Source: an uncultured Lachnospiraceae bacterium (GTDB lineage: Bacteria; Bacillota; Clostridia; Lachnospirales; Lachnospiraceae). From it: 64,000 nt of DNA. Below, in pieces: positions 48,931 through 58,915 of the stretch. The notes under the pieces are model-generated. The model saw nothing but the letters and a program-made list of their open reading frames with translations. It did no database searches and had not been told where the DNA came from. The translations under genes and the position numbers were made by a program. Location: contig CAMKQH010000004.1 in assembly GCA_946414885.1 (NCBI GenBank), positions 1-64,000 on the forward strand. The letters are read 5' to 3'. The first letter of the stretch is position 1, and each line of letters starts with the position of its first letter.

Positions 48931-51591
48931 ATGGGCGAAATGACCCCGATGATGACAAAATACATGGAGACCAAGCAGGAATACAAGGACTGTATCCTGT
49001 TCTACAGGCTTGGGGATTTCTATGAAATGTTTTTTGACGATGCCCTGGTTGCCTCGAAGGAATTAGAAATCACCCTGACTGGAAAAGACTGCGGCATGGA
49101 AGAGCGGGCGCCCATGTGCGGCGTGCCTTATCATGCAGTTGAAGGGTATCTGACAAAGCTTGTGAGTAGGGGTTATAAGGTGGCCATCTGTGAACAGGTG
49201 GAGGATCCTAAGCTTGCCAAGGGCTTGGTAAAGCGGGAAGTGATCCGTGTGGTGACACCTGGAACCAACCTAAACATGCAGTCCCTCGAGGAGTCCAAGA
49301 ACAATTACTTGGTCTGCGTTGCCTATACTTCCAACAAGATCGGGCTTTCCGTTGCTGACGTAACGACGGGAGATTATTATCTGACCGAAGTGGAAGACCT
49401 CAAAAAGCTCTCGGATGAACTCATGAAGTATGAACCCACGGAGATCATCTGTAATGACGCCTTTTTAGTGAGCGGCATCGACGTAGGCGAGCTGCGGAAC
49501 AGACTGCATGCGGTGATCAATCCCCTTGAGGCGCATGCTTTTGATGACGAAAGCTGCAAGAAGCTTCTTAGAAAACATTTTAAGGTGAACACGCTGATCG
49601 GACTGGGAATCGAGGATTTCCCCGTGGGCCTTGTGGCCGCAGGCGCCCTGCTGTCTTATCTCTACGAGACCCAAAAGACGGACCTTAGTCATTTTAGACA
49701 TTTATACCCTTATCTGACCAACAAATTCATGCTTCTGGACAGTTCCACAAGACGGAACTTAGAACTCACGGAGACGCTTCGGGAAAAGCAAAAGCGGGGG
49801 TCCCTTCTCTGGGTGCTGGACAAGACAAAGACGGCAATGGGAGCTAGAATGCTCCGCGGCTGGCTGGAACAGCCCCTGATCGACAAACAGGCGATGGAAG
49901 AGCGTCTTGACGCCGTGGAAGAGCTTTGCAAAAACAGCGTATCCAGAGACGAGATCCGGGAATATCTGAATGCCGTTTATGACCTTGAGCGCCTGCTGGC
50001 TAGGGTCACTTATAAAACTGCGAATCCGAGGGATCTTCTTGCTTTTAGAAACTCTTTGGAGATGTTGCCTCACGTTAAAACCGTTCTTGGGGAATTTCAT
50101 TGCAAGGAGCTCTCGGAATGCCATGAAGAATTAGACGGACTTGAGGATATTTATCAGCTGATCCTGCAGGCCATCGATGAGGACGCGCCCATCACCATTC
50201 GCGAGGGCGGAATGATCCGCGACGGATTTGACGAGAACGTGGACCGCCTAAGGAGCGCGAAAAGAGATGGGAAACAATGGCTTGCGGAGCTGGAGGAACA
50301 GGACCGCGAAAGAACTGGCATTAAAGGATTAAAGATAAAATATAACAAAGTTTTTGGGTATTATTTTGAGGTGACGAATTCCTATAAGGATCTTGTGCCG
50401 GAAGATTATATCCGTAAGCAGACGTTGGCTAACGCAGAGCGTTATACGACGCCGCGGTTAAAGGAACTTGAGGATACGATCCTCAATGCGGAGGATAAGC
50501 TGCAGACCTTGGAATATGACATTTTCTGCCAGATCCGGGACAGCATTGCCATGGAGATCGACCGCATTCAGAGAACTGCGAAGGCCATAGCGAAATTGGA
50601 CGTATTTTGTTCGTTGTCATTGGTTGCAGAGAGAAAACGCTACGTACGTCCGAAGTTAAACGAAAAGGGCGTGATCGACGTAAAGGACGGCCGGCATCCC
50701 GTTGTGGAACAGATGCTTTCCGGGGATCTGTTCGTTGCAAACGACACTTATCTTGACAACAATAAACATTGCATCAGCATTATTACCGGACCGAACATGG
50801 CCGGTAAGTCTACCTACATGCGTCAGAGTGCCCTGATCGTACTCATGGCTCAGATCGGATGCTTTGTTCCCGCACGAAGCGCGGACATAGGCATCGTTGA
50901 CAGGATCTTTACCAGAGTCGGCGCATCAGATGACCTGGCCAGCGGACAATCCACGTTCATGGTGGAGATGAACGAAGTGGCAAACATCTTGCGGAATGCC
51001 ACGCCTAACAGCTTGCTGATCCTGGATGAGATCGGAAGGGGAACGTCGACCTTTGACGGACTCTCCATTGCATGGGCCGTGATCGAGCACGTGAGCAACA
51101 AAAAGCTCCTTGGAGCAAAGACGCTTTTTGCAACCCATTATCACGAGCTGACGGAACTGGAAGACAAGATGCATAACGTTAACAATTATTGCATCGCCGT
51201 GAAGGAAAGCGGTGACGACATCGTCTTTCTGAGAAAGATCATCAAGGGCGGTGCCGACAGAAGTTATGGAATCCAGGTGGCGAAGCTTGCGGGCGTTCCT
51301 GACATGGTGATCGACCGCGCCAAGGAAATCGCCGAGCAGCTTTCTGACAATGACATTACGCAGAAGGTGCAAAGCATCGCGGTGGATACCAAGGCGGAAG
51401 GAAAGGCGAAAAAGCCCGTCACTTATGATGAGATCGATCTCGGTCAGATGTCTTTATTCGACACCGTGAAGGATGAGGACGTGCTCAAGGAACTGATGGA
51501 AGTGGAAGTGACGACTTTGACTCCCCTGGATGCACTCAATACCTTGTACCGCCTGCAAAATAAGCTGAAAAATCGTTGGACGGGGAATTAA
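48931..51591 (+). CDS. mutS: MutS, DNA mismatch recognition ATPase
   Basis: The 886-residue protein is a MutS1. The mismatch-recognition Phe-x-Glu is present (FYRLGDFYEMFFDDA), and the ATPase domain has GPNMAGKSTYMRQSAL, the DDLASGQSTFMVEM signature, LILDEIGRGTSTFDGL and FATHYHELTEL. It finds mismatches and recruits MutL, encoded 24 bases downstream. The start is ATG 48931 (MGEMTPMMTKYMETK), the usual MutS beginning. The frame is open up to a GTG at 48844, but that would translate the hairpin and promoter region. The ribosome binding site is weak. Confidence 0.96.
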   Translation: MGEMTPMMTKYMETKQEYKDCILFYRLGDFYEMFFDDALVASKELEITLTGKDCGMEERAPMCGVPYHAVEGYLTKLVSRGYKVAICEQVEDPKLAKGLVKREVIRVVTPGTNLNMQSLEESKNNYLVCVAYTSNKIGLSVADVTTGDYYLTEVEDLKKLSDELMKYEPTEIICNDAFLVSGIDVGELRNRLHAVINPLEAHAFDDESCKKLLRKHFKVNTLIGLGIEDFPVGLVAAGALLSYLYETQKTDLSHFRHLYPYLTNKFMLLDSSTRRNLELTETLREKQKRGSLLWVLDKTKTAMGARMLRGWLEQPLIDKQAMEERLDAVEELCKNSVSRDEIREYLNAVYDLERLLARVTYKTANPRDLLAFRNSLEMLPHVKTVLGEFHCKELSECHEELDGLEDIYQLILQAIDEDAPITIREGGMIRDGFDENVDRLRSAKRDGKQWLAELEEQDRERTGIKGLKIKYNKVFGYYFEVTNSYKDLVPEDYIRKQTLANAERYTTPRLKELEDTILNAEDKLQTLEYDIFCQIRDSIAMEIDRIQRTAKAIAKLDVFCSLSLVAERKRYVRPKLNEKGVIDVKDGRHPVVEQMLSGDLFVANDTYLDNNKHCISIITGPNMAGKSTYMRQSALIVLMAQIGCFVPARSADIGIVDRIFTRVGASDDLASGQSTFMVEMNEVANILRNATPNSLLILDEIGRGTSTFDGLSIAWAVIEHVSNKKLLGAKTLFATHYHELTELEDKMHNVNNYCIAVKESGDDIVFLRKIIKGGADRSYGIQVAKLAGVPDMVIDRAKEIAEQLSDNDITQKVQSIAVDTKAEGKAKKPVTYDEIDLGQMSLFDTVKDEDVLKELMEVEVTTLTPLDALNTLYRLQNKLKNRWTGN

Positions 51592-51615
51592 TCGTCTAAA
51601 TGGGAGGAAGCGGAA

Positions 51616-53592
51616 ATGCCCGAGATTCACGTTTTAGATTCTGAGACAATCGATAAGATCGCTGCGGGTGAAGTCGTTGAGCGCCCATCAAGCGTTGTGA
51701 AGGAGCTTGTGGAAAACGCACTGGATGCAGGCGCGGATGCCATCACCGTTGAGATCCGGGACGGGGGGATCAGCCTGATCCGCGTTACGGACAATGGCTG
51801 CGGCATGGAGAAGGATCAGGTGGAGAAAGCCTTCCTCCGGCACGCGACCAGCAAGATCGAAAAGGCTGAGGATCTTTCGAAAATACACAGCCTTGGATTT
51901 CGGGGTGAGGCTCTTTCCAGCATCGCGGCCGTATCCCAGGTGGAAATGATCACGAAAACCGCAGGAACGCTTACGGGCGTACGTTTTTGCATGGAGGGCG
52001 GCGTTGCGAATGATTTGCAGGAGGTTGGCGCGCCTGAGGGCACGACGTTTCTGGTACGGAATTTGTTTTATAACGTTCCCGTAAGAAAGAAATTCTTAAA
52101 ACAGCCGCCGACGGAGGGTGGTTATGTTACGGATCTGATGGAGCATTTGGCACTGTCCAGGCCAGACGTGTCCTTCCAGTTTGTCATTGGCAGTCAAACA
52201 AGATTTCACACGTCAGGAAACGGTGACCTGAGGGAAGTGATCTATCGCATTTACGGCAGGGAGATCGCCAATGCCCTAGTTCCCATCCAGCATGAAGAGG
52301 GCGGCCTAAAGGTGGAAGGTTATCTCGGGAAGCCAATCCTGGTGAGGTCAAACAGGAATTTTGAAATCTACTACGTCAATGGCCGCTTTATCAGAAGTAC
52401 TATTGTCGCTAAAGCAATCGAAGAAGGATATAAAGAGTATTTAATGCAGCATAAGTTTCCGTTCTGCGTGCTGCATTTTACCATGGACGTGGAAAGCGTT
52501 GACGTCAACGTTCATCCGACAAAAATGGACATAAGATTTTCGGATAATTTCATGATCACGGATTTCATCGCAGCCTCCGTGAAGGACGTGCTTGTGCACA
52601 AGGAAATGATCCCTCGGGACCGGCTGACTGATGAGAAAGAGATCATGAAGGAGGACCGGAATCACAGGGACCAAATGAATAAAACTCCTATTGCGGAACC
52701 CTTTGAGCGCGTCCGGAAGAAAGAGGATTTCGTCCGGGAGGAAACAGAGTACCTAAAGGAGAAACCGAAGAGGGATTCCTTCCAAAACAGTCCCGTTTGG
52801 GAGCGGTTAAAATCCGTTGTTACGCCTGCAAAACAAACGGTACAAGATGATTTCTTTACGGAGACTTCGGAGATTCAGGCAGAGGAGAAAAAAACGCCGG
52901 AAGCGGAATTTCAGAAGCAAGAAATTGCGCCGTTAGAAAAATTGCAAAAGCAAGATAACGCAAAACCTAAGCAATTGGACTTGTTTGAGGAGAAGATCCT
53001 AACGGCAAGCAAGAAATCCGAGTATCAGTTGATCGGGCAGGTGTTTGACACCTATTGGATGTTCCAATATCAAGACAAGCTTTGCATTCTGGATCAGCAT
53101 GCCGCTCATGAGAAAGTGAAATATGAGCGTTTCATGAAGCGGTATCATGAAAAAGACGTACTGTCGCAGATTTTGTTTCCGCCGGTGATCGTAAGCCTTT
53201 CCGGACAGGAAGAGGTTGTTTTAAAGGAGTGCCTTGGCACGTTTGAACGAATGGGCTTTGAGATTGAAGAATTTGGCGGAAATGAGTATGCACTCAGAAG
53301 TGTTCCGGTAGATCTCTATGGTTGCGGGGAGAGGGAGATGTTCCTTGCCATCCTGGATGAACTGGAAGCCGGCGTCAGCAAGCAGAGTCCTCAGGTGGTT
53401 GAGGAAAGAATCGCCACAATGGCATGCAAAGCTGCGGTCAAGGGAAACAACCGGCTTAGCTTTGAAGAGGCGGATCAGTTGATCGAAGAGCTTCTCACCT
53501 TGGACAATCCCTATAATTGTCCTCACGGCAGGCCCACGATCATTACGATCTCAAAATACGAGATGGAAAAGAAATTTAAGAGAATTGTTTAG
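51616..53592 (+). CDS. mutL: MutL, mismatch repair endonuclease
   Basis: The 658-residue MutL has a GHKL ATPase N-terminal domain (ASGEV-type box AAGEVVERPSSVVKELVENA, DNGCGM, GFRGEALSSIA), a variable linker (about 340-465) rich in Glu/Lys, and a C-terminal dimerisation domain with the metal-binding nuclease motif LDQHAAHEKVKYE plus ACKAAVKGNNRLS and CPHGRPT. It is therefore of the nicking type found in bacteria without MutH. GGGAGG precedes the ATG. It is coupled with mutS upstream and miaA ten bases downstream. Confidence 0.97.
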   Translation: MPEIHVLDSETIDKIAAGEVVERPSSVVKELVENALDAGADAITVEIRDGGISLIRVTDNGCGMEKDQVEKAFLRHATSKIEKAEDLSKIHSLGFRGEALSSIAAVSQVEMITKTAGTLTGVRFCMEGGVANDLQEVGAPEGTTFLVRNLFYNVPVRKKFLKQPPTEGGYVTDLMEHLALSRPDVSFQFVIGSQTRFHTSGNGDLREVIYRIYGREIANALVPIQHEEGGLKVEGYLGKPILVRSNRNFEIYYVNGRFIRSTIVAKAIEEGYKEYLMQHKFPFCVLHFTMDVESVDVNVHPTKMDIRFSDNFMITDFIAASVKDVLVHKEMIPRDRLTDEKEIMKEDRNHRDQMNKTPIAEPFERVRKKEDFVREETEYLKEKPKRDSFQNSPVWERLKSVVTPAKQTVQDDFFTETSEIQAEEKKTPEAEFQKQEIAPLEKLQKQDNAKPKQLDLFEEKILTASKKSEYQLIGQVFDTYWMFQYQDKLCILDQHAAHEKVKYERFMKRYHEKDVLSQILFPPVIVSLSGQEEVVLKECLGTFERMGFEIEEFGGNEYALRSVPVDLYGCGEREMFLAILDELEAGVSKQSPQVVEERIATMACKAAVKGNNRLSFEEADQLIEELLTLDNPYNCPHGRPTIITISKYEMEKKFKRIV

Positions 53593-53601
53593 GGAGTTTG
53601 C

Positions 53602-54591
53602 ATGGATCAGATGATTTCGGAAATGCAAAAACCAGAGGGCAGGGAGCTCCCGCCCATGGTCATATTGTCCGGCCCTACGGGTGTTGGCAAGACAAAGCTG
53701 TCCATAAAGCTTGCCAAGGCGATTGACGGAGAGATCATCTCGGCAGATTCCGCGCAGGTCTATGAATACATGGACGTTGGCTCGGCAAAGATCATGCCGG
53801 AGGAGATGCAGGGCATTCCGCATCACCTGATCAACGTTCTGAAACCCTGGGAAGACTTTAACGTGGTTACGTTTCAAAAGCTCTGCAAGGACGCACTTCG
53901 TGGGATTTATGACCGCGGAAAGATTCCCATCGTTGTCGGGGGGACGGGCTTCTACGTACAGGCGCTGCTTCGCGACATTGATTTTACTGAGAATGAAGAG
54001 AATGGTGAATACAGGAAAACGTTAGAGGAAAAGGCCAAGGCGGAGGGGCCGGAGGCGCTTCATGAGATGCTCCGGAAGGTGGATCCGGTTTCCGCAGATG
54101 CGATCCATGCAAATAACGTAAAGCGTACCATCCGTGCCTTGGAATTTTACCAGTTGACGAAAACCCCCATTTCGGCGCATAATGAGACGGAGCGTCTCCG
54201 GAAAAGGGCTTACCGGTGTTGCTATTTCGTGCTGAATGACCTGCGGGAAAAGCTTTATGAAAAGATCGAGCTCCGGGTGGATGAAATGATCCAAAACGGG
54301 CTGGTGAATGAGGTGAGGCATCTTCGTGAGCTTGGCTGCGAAAAGGGCATGACTTCCATGCAGGCCTTGGGATATAAAGAAATCTTGGATTATCTGTCCG
54401 GTGAATGCACTTTGGAGGAAGCGATCGCGCAGATCAAGCTTTCCACCAGGCATTTTGCAAAGCGTCAGCTCACTTGGTTTCGCAGGGAAGAGGACGTGAT
54501 TTGGCTGAATAAGCAGGACTTTGATTATGACGAGGACAAGATCCTCGGGAAAATGCTGTCCGACCTTAGAAGGGAAGGCATCATAAAATAA
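53602..54591 (+). CDS. miaA: MiaA, tRNA dimethylallyltransferase
   Basis: The 329-residue enzyme transfers the dimethylallyl group to A37 of tRNAs reading codons that begin with U. The P loop is SGPTGVGKTKLS, followed by ISADSAQVYEYMDVGSAKI and the GGTGFYVQALL motif; QALGYKEILDYL lies near the C-terminus. The length is normal. It is adjacent to mutL as in many bacteria. MiaB, which acts next, is encoded at 45542. Confidence 0.97.
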   Translation: MDQMISEMQKPEGRELPPMVILSGPTGVGKTKLSIKLAKAIDGEIISADSAQVYEYMDVGSAKIMPEEMQGIPHHLINVLKPWEDFNVVTFQKLCKDALRGIYDRGKIPIVVGGTGFYVQALLRDIDFTENEENGEYRKTLEEKAKAEGPEALHEMLRKVDPVSADAIHANNVKRTIRALEFYQLTKTPISAHNETERLRKRAYRCCYFVLNDLREKLYEKIELRVDEMIQNGLVNEVRHLRELGCEKGMTSMQALGYKEILDYLSGECTLEEAIAQIKLSTRHFAKRQLTWFRREEDVIWLNKQDFDYDEDKILGKMLSDLRREGIIK

Positions 54592-54610
54592 CGGAAAGTA
54601 GGTAGATGAC

Positions 54611-55894
54611 ATGTTGGGGACAAAGGAAGCTTTTTTGTCCATGGGAATTTCAAAAGAAGTTTTTGATTTTGGCAATTCCGTTTTGGAAGGATTAAAGGAT
54701 CGCTTTGAGCAGATCGATCAGGTTGCCGAGATCAATCAATTAAAGGTGCTGGGCGCCATGCAAAAGCATCAGGTCAGCGAGGCCTGCCTTTTAGGTACGA
54801 CGGGATACGGCTACAATGACATCGGAAGGGATGCTCTGGAAGCCGTTTATGCCTCAGTATTTCATACGGAGGATGCGCTGGTTAGGCCGCAGATCACATG
54901 TGGAACCCATGCGCTTGCCCTTGCTCTCATGAGCAATTTAAGGCCTGGAGACGAGCTGTTGTCTCCCGTGGGGAAGCCTTATGACACCTTGGAAGAGGTG
55001 ATCGGCATTAGACCTTCCAAGGGAAGCCTCGCCGAATATGGCGTTTCCTATCGCCAGATTGACCTGCTGCCTGACGGAAGCTTTGATTTTGACGGAATCC
55101 GTAAAGCCATCAATGAAAAGACGAAGCTTGTGACCATTCAGAGATCCAAGGGATATCAGACGAGACCAACCCTATCCGTGGCACGGATCGGGGAACTGAT
55201 CGCCTTTATCAAATCCATTAAAAGCGACGTGCTTTGCATGGTGGATAATTGCTACGGTGAATTTGTAGAGACCATGGAGCCTTCTGACGTTGGGGCGGAC
55301 ATGGTGGTCGGGTCCTTGATAAAGAATCCGGGCGGCGGTCTTGCGCCGATCGGCGGATATATCGCAGGAAAGAAGGAGTGCGTCGAGAATGCAGCGTATC
55401 GCTTGACAAGTCCCGGTCTTGGTAAAGAGGTTGGCGCGTCCCTTGGGATTCTGCCGCAGTTTTATCAGGGATTATTTCTTGCGCCCACGGTTACGGCCAG
55501 CGCGTTAAAGGGAGCGATCTTTGCTGCCAATCTGTATGAGAAATTGGGCTTTCCGGTGATCCCGAATGGTTCAGAGAGCAGACATGACATTATTCAGGCA
55601 GTGACCTTCGGCAAACCCGAGGGCGTGATCGCCTTCTGTGAGGGCATACAGGCCGCTGCGCCGGTAGACAGCCACGTGACGCCGGAGCCTTGGGACATGC
55701 CGGGCTATGACGCAAAGGTGATCATGGCGGCAGGTGCGTTTGTGTCAGGTTCTTCCATTGAACTGTCCGCGGACGGTCCCATTAAGGAGCCTTATGCCGT
55801 GTATTTTCAAGGCGGTCTTACCTGGCCCCATGCAAAATACGGGATCTTAAAAACGCTCGAGAGCTTAAAGTCGAAGGGCATCATTCAGCTGTAA
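54611..55894 (+). CDS. YnbB-like PLP-dependent protein (methionine gamma-lyase family)
   Basis: The 427-residue fold-type I PLP protein is often called the aluminium resistance or methionine gamma-lyase-related family. TGYGYNDIGRD, RPQITCGTHALALAL, CMVDNCYGEFVE and GSLIKNPGGGLAPIGGYIAG are visible, with Lys238 the probable PLP lysine. Its substrate is not established. In Bacillus and Clostridia it lies downstream of miaA (often with hfq between), and that position holds here, without hfq. The start is ATG 54611 with little spacing from miaA. Confidence 0.93.
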   Translation: MLGTKEAFLSMGISKEVFDFGNSVLEGLKDRFEQIDQVAEINQLKVLGAMQKHQVSEACLLGTTGYGYNDIGRDALEAVYASVFHTEDALVRPQITCGTHALALALMSNLRPGDELLSPVGKPYDTLEEVIGIRPSKGSLAEYGVSYRQIDLLPDGSFDFDGIRKAINEKTKLVTIQRSKGYQTRPTLSVARIGELIAFIKSIKSDVLCMVDNCYGEFVETMEPSDVGADMVVGSLIKNPGGGLAPIGGYIAGKKECVENAAYRLTSPGLGKEVGASLGILPQFYQGLFLAPTVTASALKGAIFAANLYEKLGFPVIPNGSESRHDIIQAVTFGKPEGVIAFCEGIQAAAPVDSHVTPEPWDMPGYDAKVIMAAGAFVSGSSIELSADGPIKEPYAVYFQGGLTWPHAKYGILKTLESLKSKGIIQL

Positions 55895-56009
55895 CAGTGA
55901 CGCGGAGCGTCGAATTTTCGCGAAAAAAAGAATATGAATTTTGTATACTTCTGTTTTAATTTGTGTTACCATATAGAAGTGTGGGATAAATGGAAGTGGG
56001 GGTACGGTT

Positions 56010-56249
56010 TTGAAAAAAACAAATTGGTTACTGGTCTTTTTGATCTTGATCGGTTTTGTGGTAGGTGGCCTGATCGGTTCCTATTTCCAAAACACGTTCT
56101 TGAATTACGGGCAGTCCTTTGGACTGGATACTCCCGTTGTTCTTAATCTGGGATTTCTTGTTCTCACGTTTGGCTTAAACATTCACATTACCATTGCCTG
56201 CGTGATCGGCGTCGTGATCGCCCTGGTGGCATGGCGCTTTATGAAATAA
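56010..56249 (+). CDS. Small DUF4321-type membrane protein
   Basis: The 79-residue protein has two membrane spans: one near residues 6-26 (LVFLILIGFVVGGLIGSYF) and one near residues 52-74 (FGLNIHITIACVIGVVIALV), the second preceded by VLNLGFLVLT. It matches the small DUF4321 family found next to radC, mreB and maf in Clostridia; its role is unknown. The start is TTG 56010 with GGGGG upstream. It precedes radC by 48 bases and may be the first gene of the radC-mre operon. Confidence 0.85.
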   Translation: MKKTNWLLVFLILIGFVVGGLIGSYFQNTFLNYGQSFGLDTPVVLNLGFLVLTFGLNIHITIACVIGVVIALVAWRFMK

Positions 56250-56297
56250 GAAACATAGGGCTGTTTGCTTGCTTTCCGGAAGGTGGAAAGGAGCAAA

Positions 56298-56993
56298 ATG
56301 AAAGAAATTGAGAATCAGGTACTTCAGCAGGAGCTTCCCTACGAAAAGTTCTTGCGGTTTGGCCCGGAAAGTCTTACGGAGGCTGAACTTTTGGCGATCA
56401 TCCTTCGCACGGGGACCCATGAAAGGTCTGCACTGGAACTGGCAAGAGAGGTATTGTCCCTCGGGAGATATCCCCGGACGGGTCTTCTAGGATTACATGA
56501 CGTAAGCCTTGAGGAACTTGAGAAGGTGAAGGGAATTGGCCAAGTAAAGGCCGTAAAGCTAAAGAGCCTTACGGAATTGGCCATGAGGATCTCATCCTCC
56601 GTTGCCGAGAAGGGGATCAACGTCAAGGAACCCTGTACCATTGCTGCATATTTCATGGAGAAGCTGCGGCACCGGAAAACGGAATGCGTGTATCTCGTAA
56701 GCCTTGACGCAAAAGGGCTGATCTTGGAGGAAAAGCGGCTGTCGGAAGGAAGCGTAAACTTTTCGCTGATTTGCCCCAGGGACTTGTTCCTGGCAGCGCT
56801 AAAGGCGCAGGCAGTCAACGTCATCTTATTGCATAATCATCCCAGCGGTGATCCGGCGCCAAGCCAGGCGGACGTGGAAGTAACGGAGAGGATCGAGCGC
56901 TTGGGAACGGAGCTTGGCATTCCGCTGCTGGATCACGTGATCATTGGAGATCAAAAGTTTTACAGCTTTCGTCAGGAAGGCATACTTACGTAA
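56298..56993 (+). CDS. radC: RadC-family JAMM/MPN protein
   Basis: The 231-residue protein has an N-terminal helix-hairpin-helix part (about 20-90: GPESLTEAELLAIILRTGT and VKGIGQVKAVKLKSL) and an MPN domain with the JAMM metal motif HNHPSGDPAPSQAD. The original link to DNA repair has been withdrawn, and its function is unknown. AAAGGAG lies five bases before ATG 56298. Upstream in-frame codons from TTG 56265 lie before that site. It sits directly before mreB, a very common order in Firmicutes. Confidence 0.95.
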   Translation: MKEIENQVLQQELPYEKFLRFGPESLTEAELLAIILRTGTHERSALELAREVLSLGRYPRTGLLGLHDVSLEELEKVKGIGQVKAVKLKSLTELAMRISSSVAEKGINVKEPCTIAAYFMEKLRHRKTECVYLVSLDAKGLILEEKRLSEGSVNFSLICPRDLFLAALKAQAVNVILLHNHPSGDPAPSQADVEVTERIERLGTELGIPLLDHVIIGDQKFYSFRQEGILT

Positions 56994-57031
56994 ATAAAGT
57001 ACGATTGGATAATGGAAAGGAGCATGGAACA

Positions 57032-58042
57032 TTGGTTTTTAATGCATTCGGTATCGATCTTGGTACTAACAACATCAAAATCTATGACAGGAATGAGGAT
57101 AAGGTGGTCATCGAGAAGAACATGATCGCCGTGGAGAATAAAAATACGCTTTTTGCATACGGCAACTCCGCGTTTGAAATGTATGAGAAGGCACCTGGAA
57201 ACATCCAGATCTCTTATCCCTTGTCCAATGGCGTGATCGCGGACATCAAGAACATGGAGACGTTGATCAAATACTTTATTGGCGACCTTCAAAAGGGTTC
57301 CTACAGACCTTCTGATTTCTACGTGGCAGTGCCCACGGACGTAACGGAGGTTGAGAAGAGGGCGTTCTATGATCTTGTCAAGGATGCGGGCGTTAAGGCG
57401 AAAAAGATCATGGTGGTGGAAAAGGCTGTTGCGGATGCGTTGGGACAGGACGTGGACGTGAAGAATTCCCAGGGCGTTATCGTGGTCAACGTTGGATATG
57501 AGACGACGGAGATTTCGATCCTGTCCCTTGGCGGCATTGTTCTCAGCCGGTTGATCAAGGTGGGCGGCATGAAATTCGACGAAGCCATCCGGAATGCCGT
57601 TAGAAAGGAATTCTCGCTGATCATCGGCGGCAAAACTGCTGAAAACATAAAGATCAACCTGAAAAAGCTGGAGGAGAATGAAGAGGGCGCAGTTGTGTAC
57701 GGACGCGACATCGTGACCGGACTTCCCGTGGAGCGTACCATTCCCACCAAGCTTGTGGTGGATTCCATGGAAGAACACTTTAATACCATTGTTGATAACG
57801 TAAAGGTGATCTTGGAGAGAACCCCGCCTGAGCTTGCGGCTGACATTTTCCGCAAGGGCATTTATCTTTCCGGCGGCGCTTCCCAGGTAAATCACTTGGC
57901 AGAGCGTCTGGCCAGCGGAACGGGTCTAAAGGTGAATCAGGCGGAAGAGCCCGTTGCAAGTGTAGCCCTTGGTCTGGCAAAAATCATCAAGGAAGACAAT
58001 TACAAAACAGTAGCTTACGCAATCGAAGGGATGAGTAGATGA
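57032..58042 (+). CDS. mreB: MreB-family rod-shape actin homologue
   Basis: The 336-residue actin-fold protein has the phosphate loop FGIDLGTNNIKIYD, VPTDVTEVEKRA, VVEKAVADALGQD, and the later IYLSGGASQVNHLAERL. It forms membrane-bound filaments that guide cell wall synthesis. The N-terminus is divergent compared with standard MreB: the usual GIDLGTANT box reads GIDLGTNNI. TTG 57032 is nine bases after AAAGGAG and is chosen; an in-frame GTG/TTG at 57005 precedes that site. mreC overlaps its stop by four bases. Confidence 0.93.
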   Translation: MVFNAFGIDLGTNNIKIYDRNEDKVVIEKNMIAVENKNTLFAYGNSAFEMYEKAPGNIQISYPLSNGVIADIKNMETLIKYFIGDLQKGSYRPSDFYVAVPTDVTEVEKRAFYDLVKDAGVKAKKIMVVEKAVADALGQDVDVKNSQGVIVVNVGYETTEISILSLGGIVLSRLIKVGGMKFDEAIRNAVRKEFSLIIGGKTAENIKINLKKLEENEEGAVVYGRDIVTGLPVERTIPTKLVVDSMEEHFNTIVDNVKVILERTPPELAADIFRKGIYLSGGASQVNHLAERLASGTGLKVNQAEEPVASVALGLAKIIKEDNYKTVAYAIEGMSR

Positions 58043-58908
58043 GCCCAATCGTAAAACGGAAGGGGGAGAAATTTACTCTGCCGAGTAAATGGCTCCTCTT
58101 TATTTTGACAATTATATGTACTGCGCTAATGTTGTTTACCTTCACGACGGATTTTTTTGACAAGCCCCTCGGAACCATCGTTGGGTATGCGCTTGTTCCC
58201 TTTGAAAAGGGCATAGGAAAGGCCGGTGGCTGGTTTTCCAGCCGGAAGGACGAGTTTACCCAGATCAAGTCGCTGATCAAGGAAAACCAGTCCCTGAAGG
58301 AAGAGGTTGCGCGCCTCACGGAAGAAAACACGTTATTACAGCAGGACAAATATGAACTGAATAAGCTGCGTCAGCTCTTTGAACTGGATGAACAGTATGA
58401 GGAGTATCACAAGGTGGGAGCGAGGATCATCTCCCGTGATTCCGGCAACTGGTATTCTGCCTTTGTCATTGACAAGGGTACGGATGACGGCATCATGAAG
58501 GACATGAACGTGATCGCCGGCGGCGGTTTGGTCGGCAGGATCAGTGCCGTTGGACCCAATTGGGCCCGCGTAACGGCTATTATTTCCGACAATGCCAACG
58601 TCAGCGGCATGACTCTTGCAACCGAGGATAACCTGATCGTTTCCGGAAGCCTTAAGGGAATGAATGAAGGCGTGATCTATTTCTCAAAGCTTGTGGATTC
58701 CAAGGGCGCGGTAAAGGCGGGAGACAAGATCGTCACTTCAGACATCAGTGACAAATTCCTGCCAGGCATTCTGATCGGCTACGTATTAACCGTTGAGCCG
58801 GATAATAACAACCTGACGAAGTCAGGCACGATGATACCGGCAGTTGATTTTGAACATTTATCTGAAGTTTTGGTGATCACGGATCAAAAGCAGATCATAG
58901 AGGAGTAA
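58039..58908 (+). CDS. mreC: MreC, rod-shape protein
   Basis: The 289-residue bitopic protein has one membrane span (about 17-36), a coiled coil (about 75-112, IKSLIKENQSLKEEVARL) and a beta-rich extracytoplasmic domain with NWYSAFVIDKGTDDGI and VGRISAVGPNWARV. It links MreB and MreD to PBP2 in the elongation complex. The start overlaps the mreB stop (ATGA) and mreD follows after seven bases. Confidence 0.96.
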   Translation: MSPIVKRKGEKFTLPSKWLLFILTIICTALMLFTFTTDFFDKPLGTIVGYALVPFEKGIGKAGGWFSSRKDEFTQIKSLIKENQSLKEEVARLTEENTLLQQDKYELNKLRQLFELDEQYEEYHKVGARIISRDSGNWYSAFVIDKGTDDGIMKDMNVIAGGGLVGRISAVGPNWARVTAIISDNANVSGMTLATEDNLIVSGSLKGMNEGVIYFSKLVDSKGAVKAGDKIVTSDISDKFLPGILIGYVLTVEPDNNNLTKSGTMIPAVDFEHLSEVLVITDQKQIIEE

Positions 58909-58915
58909 GGTAACC

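Noticed and set aside
55899..55911. Terminator after the YnbB-like gene
   Set aside because: Only a five-bp GACGC/GCGTC stem with a three-base loop and a poor T run; too weak to list.
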